The notes beneath the pieces were generated by a model. The model worked only from the letters and a program-made list of their open reading frames with translations, made no database searches and was not told where the DNA came from. Positions 27,435-31,338 of a stretch of 31,338 nt of DNA are shown one piece after another. The position numbers were made by a program, and so were the translations under genes. The DNA is from an uncultured Bacteroides sp. (GTDB lineage: Bacteria > Bacteroidota > Bacteroidia > Bacteroidales > Bacteroidaceae). The stretch spans positions 1 through 31,338 of the forward strand of contig USSR01000009.1 of the NCBI GenBank assembly GCA_900557355.1, read 5' to 3'. Each line of letters opens with the position of its first letter. The stretch's first letter is position 1.

Positions 27435-29615
27435 ATGAAACAAGTAATAAGCATTTTATTGTTATGGATTGGAGTATTATCCTGCCAGTCGGAAGACATC
27501 AATATCTATACACTACATGCCAAAGACGAATCAAAGGCAATAGACGGCTGGAAATTGATCTGGTCGGAAGAGTTTAATCAGGAAGGTCCCCAATTTGATG
27601 CAGACAAATGGATTTTTGAGCCGAAAGGTAATTCTCCGTGGAACAAATATTTAACGGGAAGTACAGAACAGGCTTATGTACAAAACGGAAGGCTCATTCT
27701 ACGTGCAGAAAAAAAAGACGGTCAGTACATGACCGGAGGTATAAGCACACGTGGAAAAGCGGGATTCAAGTATGGAAAGCTGGAGATATGCGCCAAGTTC
27801 AACAGTTTTCAAGGAGGTTGGCCGGCTATTTGGTTACTACCGGTACAACGTCAGTATCCCAATCCTCCGGGAGCAAATGAGTATGGAGGAGAAATCGATA
27901 TTATGGAACAAGTCAGCCTTGAAAAAGTAGCCTGGCATACAGTACATAGTCACTATACGCTGGATTTGGGTCTGGACAAAAACCCGCCACGTGCCGGAGG
28001 CGGGGCTTATAAGGAAAACGAATTCAATCTTTATACTCTCGAATGGACTCCGGAAGAGCTGACATTCCTGATTAACGGTGAGGAAACATTCAGTTATCCG
28101 AATATGCATCTGGAAAATGAAGCGGAAATGAAGCAATGGCCGTTTGATGTTCCTTACTATCTGATTTTAAACTATGCTCTTGGTGGTGAAGGCACATGGC
28201 CGGGGGAAATTGATGACTCCGGGTTGCCGGGACAAATGGAAATCGAATATATCCGTTATTATCAACAGGAAGAAGAAAACAAACCGGATGACGGAGATGA
28301 TGAGGAGGAAGAGGATCCGTCTGCAAACTTAGTTGAAAACGGAGACTTTGAACAGGATTTTGCAGCGGACAAGAAACCGGGTATATGGGCAGCCTGGCAA
28401 ACACAAGGCACCAACACGTTGAATTATCTGAATATGTGGTTTGCAAAAACCGGAGATGCTTTGGTGGTAGACGGTAGTACAGGAGCAAACGGCAGTAGTA
28501 GTTCTCTTAAATATGCTGCCAGTGTAGCAAACAGTTGGGACGTAGACTTGTCATATCCTATGCAAGGAGTGGAAGCCGGCAAATATAAGTTTAGTTTCTA
28601 CGTAAAAACGAATCAGGATGATACGCCTTTCGTCACCAGCATCACACTATGCGAAAACGATGAAGATATAGCCAAAGAGGCCAAATACCAGAAAGCAATC
28701 GTTCTTCAAAATGGCAAACAAGAGATAAAGACCGGAGTCAACGATATTTGGGGCACACAAATCAACCGGGCAGGAAAAGAATGGAAACAATACTCCATGA
28801 TCGTGAATATCCCGGATAACAAACTGGTGAAATTCGTGTTCAAGCCTTGTGCGGGAGATAATAACAGTTTGAGCGGTTACGACTGTAAGAAAGCGGACAA
28901 TGTAGTTTATTGGTTCGACAAAGTAACCCTCGAACCGACCGACGAAGCCGGACCGGGAGAAGGCGAAGAACCTGCTACCGAATTGGTGAAAAACGGAAGT
29001 TTCGAGAAAGACTTTGCTGCAGATAAACAACCGGGAATATATGCAGCCTGGCAGACACAAGGTAATAATACCCTGAATTTTCTAGATATGTGGTTTGCAA
29101 AACCGGACGTCACCAATCCGTCACTCTCCATAGATACTGGTACAGGAGCCAATGGCAGCAATCGTTCTTTGAAATATATCGCTGAAAAAGTTGATAACAC
29201 CTGGGGAGTAGATTTGTCATATCCATTGCAAGGAGTAAATCCCGGTAAATATGAACTAAGCTTCTATGCTAAAACCAATCAGACGGAATCTCCGTTTATC
29301 ACCAGTATCACTCTTTGCGAAAATAATGAAGATATTGCCAAAGAAGCCAAGTTCCAAAAGGCAATTGTATTGCAAAACGGAGTGCAGACAATCGAGTCAG
29401 GTGTAAACGATATTTGGGGAACAGTTATCAATCAGGCAGGAAAAGAATGGAAAAAGTATGCTGTAACTGTGGATATTCCTACCAATGTACTAGTCAAGTT
29501 TGTGTTCAAACTATGTGCAGGCGCCAATAACCAACTGACCGGTTACAATGCCACGGCAACAGACAATGTTATTTATTGGTTTGATGATGTTTCTCTGAAA
29601 CTGGTTACAGAATAA
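27435..29615 (+). CDS. GH16 endo-glycanase lipoprotein with two duplicated C-terminal modules
   Basis: GH16 enzymes cut inside beta-linked chains. The lipobox VLSC gives Cys17, and the following QSEDIN fits a surface-export signal, so it should start degradation outside the cell. The catalytic domain (about 38-277) has GGWPAIWLLP (127-136) and EIDIME: nucleophile Glu153, Asp155 and acid/base Glu158. The extra residue in that motif is typical of laminarinase-, agarase- and endo-beta-galactosidase-like members rather than lichenases. An acidic linker (280-296) leads to two near-copies of about 200 residues (298-500 and 515-724), each starting with (V/L)V(E/K)NG(D/S)FE, a start seen in carbohydrate-binding modules of the CBM4/CBM9-like fold. 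A second acidic linker separates them. An AAAGGAAA ribosome-binding sequence precedes the ATG. It is the last gene of the plus operon. Confidence 0.92.
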   Translation: MKQVISILLLWIGVLSCQSEDINIYTLHAKDESKAIDGWKLIWSEEFNQEGPQFDADKWIFEPKGNSPWNKYLTGSTEQAYVQNGRLILRAEKKDGQYMTGGISTRGKAGFKYGKLEICAKFNSFQGGWPAIWLLPVQRQYPNPPGANEYGGEIDIMEQVSLEKVAWHTVHSHYTLDLGLDKNPPRAGGGAYKENEFNLYTLEWTPEELTFLINGEETFSYPNMHLENEAEMKQWPFDVPYYLILNYALGGEGTWPGEIDDSGLPGQMEIEYIRYYQQEEENKPDDGDDEEEEDPSANLVENGDFEQDFAADKKPGIWAAWQTQGTNTLNYLNMWFAKTGDALVVDGSTGANGSSSSLKYAASVANSWDVDLSYPMQGVEAGKYKFSFYVKTNQDDTPFVTSITLCENDEDIAKEAKYQKAIVLQNGKQEIKTGVNDIWGTQINRAGKEWKQYSMIVNIPDNKLVKFVFKPCAGDNNSLSGYDCKKADNVVYWFDKVTLEPTDEAGPGEGEEPATELVKNGSFEKDFAADKQPGIYAAWQTQGNNTLNFLDMWFAKPDVTNPSLSIDTGTGANGSNRSLKYIAEKVDNTWGVDLSYPLQGVNPGKYELSFYAKTNQTESPFITSITLCENNEDIAKEAKFQKAIVLQNGVQTIESGVNDIWGTVINQAGKEWKKYAVTVDIPTNVLVKFVFKLCAGANNQLTGYNATATDNVIYWFDDVSLKLVTE

Positions 29616-29645
29616 ATAATCACATATCACATCTGTCTTGAACAA

Positions 29646-29683
29646 AAAAGGAACAGTTCCACCAATAGTGGTCTGTTCCTTTT
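29646..29683 (+). terminator. Strong terminator at the end of the plus-strand operon, probably bidirectional
   Basis: AAAAGGAACAG (29646-29656) pairs with CTGTTCCTTTT (29673-29683), and an inner stem CCAC/GTGG (29659-29662 with 29668-29671) extends it. The A-run on one side and T-run on the other mean it can also stop the convergent ATPase transcript, which ends 28 bases to the right. Confidence 0.88.
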
Positions 29684-29711
29684 CATACATTATAGTGTGA
29701 AAGTATTGTAC

Positions 29712-31058
29712 TTAAATCGAAGAAAGTATCTTCGGTAAACTACCCAAATAATAAAAAGGAAGATTTATCAATCGGAAACTCTTTCCGGCAACCGTCTTCA
29801 CATCATCAATAGAATATGGACCACTCCAAATACGGACAGCTAAATCACCGCCAGACAAATCCATGAAAGAATGTAACGAACGGAGATGCGCGTTCTTTCC
29901 GCATTTCACCTCGATCGGAATAATTTGTGTTCCCTTTTGCCATACAAAATCTGTTTCGGCATTGGAGCCTTGTTTGTCACGTACCCAAAAATGCAAGTCG
30001 GAAATATACTGTTCATCAAGTAATACCTGCAATTGTTGTGCTACAATATGTTCGGCGATAGCTCCTTGCCACGTATCCATCAACGTACGGTCATGCAGAA
30101 CTTCAGTTTGGATATTTGCAGCAAAATTAACTAGTCCTGTATCCAGCCACATCAATTTAGGAGCACGTTTTAGAGCAGGCAGCGCCGGTGCGTGCATAGC
30201 TGTAACAGGATAAACTAAATGTAGTATAAAAGCTTTTTCCAAAATATTGAAAGCTTCACGCACTTCCTTTGAGTTATAGGTTGACTCTCCAAAATTTCCC
30301 AGTTTAATAGTCTGTCCTGCCTTGTTCCAGCCCGTCCGCAATATATGCCGGATGACATACGTCTGCAACTGGGTCGGTGCATACTTTTCAACATCCTCGT
30401 TATAACCTTTCAATAAAGAATTATAAATAGACTTCAAACGCACCAAGTCTCCATTCTCCGCATAATCGGCTACTACTTCGGGCATACCACCAATCAATGT
30501 ATATCTATGAAAACGAGACATTGCCTCTTCATGCAACGCAGATGGCAAACTTATTTCATCTATAGCAGTACGATAATGCCCCTCGCCCATAGCAGTCAGA
30601 TATTCTCCGAAAGTACAAGGGGAAAGTTGCATATATTCTACTCTACCCACCGGAAAAGAGATACGTTCTTTCAACAATGACTGTAAACGTGAACCGGCAG
30701 CGATAACATACAAATCAGGCATATCTTCATAAAAATACCGCAACAATGCTACCGCCTTAGGCACATTCTGTATCTCATCTATAAATAGCAACGTCCGCCC
30801 CTCACGCAGAAGAATATTCTTTTGAAAACAAGCTATCTTCATTATTTCCTGTACTTTATCCGTACTCTGAAACAGGCGCGCATCTTCTTCACGCTCCAGA
30901 TTCAAATGAAGATAATTCTCAAAGTTCCGGGCAAACTCATTAACTAACGTCGTTTTTCCTACCTGACGCGCACCACGCAACACCAAGGGTTTACGCCCTG
31001 TACGTTCGGCCCACTTTTGCAACTGATTATAAATATCTCTTTCAAACATAAAAATCAT
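29712..31058 (-). CDS. AAA-family ATPase with DUF4143 domain (AAA_14 type)
   Basis: A 448-residue cytoplasmic protein of a family common in Bacteroides genomes; its function is unknown. The ATPase part (about 1-200) has Walker A GARQVGKTT (29-37) and Walker B LLFIDEIQ (90-97), with a possible sensor AAGSRL. The DUF4143 part (about 200-440) includes ETDFVW (368-373) and PIEVKCG (381-387), an arrangement like the D-ExK core of PD-(D/E)XK nucleases. Two starts are possible, MIFMFERD at 31058 or MFERD at 31049. The -7 element ends only about 13 bases before 31058, so 31049 leaves a more reasonable leader and is slightly preferred. It is convergent with the PUL and not part of it. Three phased repeats in front suggest dedicated regulation. 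Confidence 0.9.
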   Translation of the reverse strand: MIFMFERDIYNQLQKWAERTGRKPLVLRGARQVGKTTLVNEFARNFENYLHLNLEREEDARLFQSTDKVQEIMKIACFQKNILLREGRTLLFIDEIQNVPKAVALLRYFYEDMPDLYVIAAGSRLQSLLKERISFPVGRVEYMQLSPCTFGEYLTAMGEGHYRTAIDEISLPSALHEEAMSRFHRYTLIGGMPEVVADYAENGDLVRLKSIYNSLLKGYNEDVEKYAPTQLQTYVIRHILRTGWNKAGQTIKLGNFGESTYNSKEVREAFNILEKAFILHLVYPVTAMHAPALPALKRAPKLMWLDTGLVNFAANIQTEVLHDRTLMDTWQGAIAEHIVAQQLQVLLDEQYISDLHFWVRDKQGSNAETDFVWQKGTQIIPIEVKCGKNAHLRSLHSFMDLSGGDLAVRIWSGPYSIDDVKTVAGKSFRLINLPFYYLGSLPKILSSI

Positions 31059-31071
31059 TGTTAATCAGCTA

Positions 31072-31079
31072 CAAATATA
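31072..31079 (-). promoter_or_regulatory. -7 element of the ATPase promoter
   Basis: The minus strand reads TATATTTG, a full match to TAnnTTTG, just upstream of the ATPase start. A TTGCC sequence inside the first phased repeat lies 21 bases before it and could serve as the -33 region. Confidence 0.65.
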
Positions 31080-31094
31080 CCATTTTATTCTAAG

Positions 31095-31171
31095 AACATA
31101 GGCAATTTAACGAAATAACCGCCTAAAAACATAGGCAAAATGAAGAAAATATAAGCAAAAAACATAGGCAA
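31095..31171. repeat. Three AACATAGGCAA repeats, 33-base period, upstream of the ATPase gene
   Basis: AACATAGGCAA occurs at 31095-31105, 31128-31138 and 31161-31171, exactly 33 bases apart. The middle copy is part of a perfect inverted repeat, GCCTA-AAAACA-TAGGC (31121-31136). Sequence between copies is not conserved. The regular period (three helical turns) and the contact with the ATPase promoter suggest operator sites rather than a decayed tandem repeat. Confidence 0.7.
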
Positions 31172-31195
31172 AGTAACCCATGATTTCTGCAATTA

Positions 31196-31338
31196 CTACT
31201 TAAAGATAATCATAATCTTTTCACCAACACCTTTATCAGGTATTCTCACACTACAGACACCTGTTCCTTTATCCCAACTCCACACCACAGTTTCAGTGTC
31301 ATTCTCCAGATTTTCTTCCAAACGTTCCGGTTTAGTTT
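31196..31338 (-). CDS. C-terminal end of a gene of unknown function (cut by window edge)
   Basis: The minus strand has an open frame from the window edge to a TAG at 31196-31198, giving the last 46 residues of a protein. It includes LEENLENDTETVVWSWDKG and ends GEKIMIIFK. The alternating hydrophobic pattern suggests a final beta-sandwich, as at the end of many secreted glycosidases, but this is too short to assign. It lies directly upstream of the ATPase on the same strand, but the ATPase has its own promoter between them. Confidence 0.55.
   Translation of the reverse strand, partial: TKPERLEENLENDTETVVWSWDKGTGVCSVRIPDKGVGEKIMIIFK

Noticed and set aside
1..31338. tRNA or rRNA genes, CRISPR arrays, insertion sequences, sulfatases
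   Set aside because: I looked for these by eye. No tRNA-like cloverleaf, no spaced identical repeats of CRISPR size, no transposase and no sulfatase gene was found.

Overview
The window looks like a gut-type Bacteroides chromosome segment. It carries paired SusC/SusD outer-membrane genes, a hybrid two-component regulator, lipoproteins with acidic residues after the lipid cysteine, and Bacteroides-type promoters of the TAnnTTTG class. Nearly all of it (79-29615) is one complete polysaccharide utilization locus (PUL). I cannot name the species from sequence alone.

Layout. Positions 79-12831 are a minus-strand enzyme operon, read from right to left: a lipoprotein GH29-like fucosidase, a DUF4091/GH123-like protein, a GH95-like lipoprotein, a 1392-residue fusion of a polysaccharide lyase family 8 (PL8) module to a GH29 fucosidase, and a GH3 enzyme. 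Positions 12832-13461 are a 630-base gap holding the operon promoter, a divergent short transcription unit with its own promoter and terminator, and three helically phased palindromes. Positions 13462-17496 (minus) encode the hybrid two-component system (HTCS) regulator. Positions 17722-29615 (plus) are a second operon: susC1-susD1-susC2-susD2 and a GH16 lipoprotein with two duplicated C-terminal modules, closed by a strong terminator. Positions 29712-31058 (minus) encode an AAA/DUF4143 ATPase unrelated to the PUL, with three 33-base-phased repeats in front of it. The window ends inside the 3' end of another minus-strand gene.

How it works together. The GH16 and the two SusC/D complexes should cut and import a polysaccharide at the cell surface. 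The left operon then strips fucose (two GH29 modules and a GH95-like enzyme), breaks uronic-acid linkages (PL8), and removes remaining sugars (GH3, GH123-like). This predicts a fucosylated, uronic-acid-containing glycan. No sulfatase gene is present, which argues against classical sulfated chondroitin or fucosylated chondroitin sulfate. A fucose/glucuronate exopolysaccharide or a host glycan are alternatives.

The best regulatory result is that both operons have the same promoter layout: two direct TTGTACG(C/G) repeats 22 bases apart, then 29-30 bases, a -7 element, 30 bases, and ATG. This is very probably the HTCS operator. The most unusual protein is the PL8-GH29 fusion.
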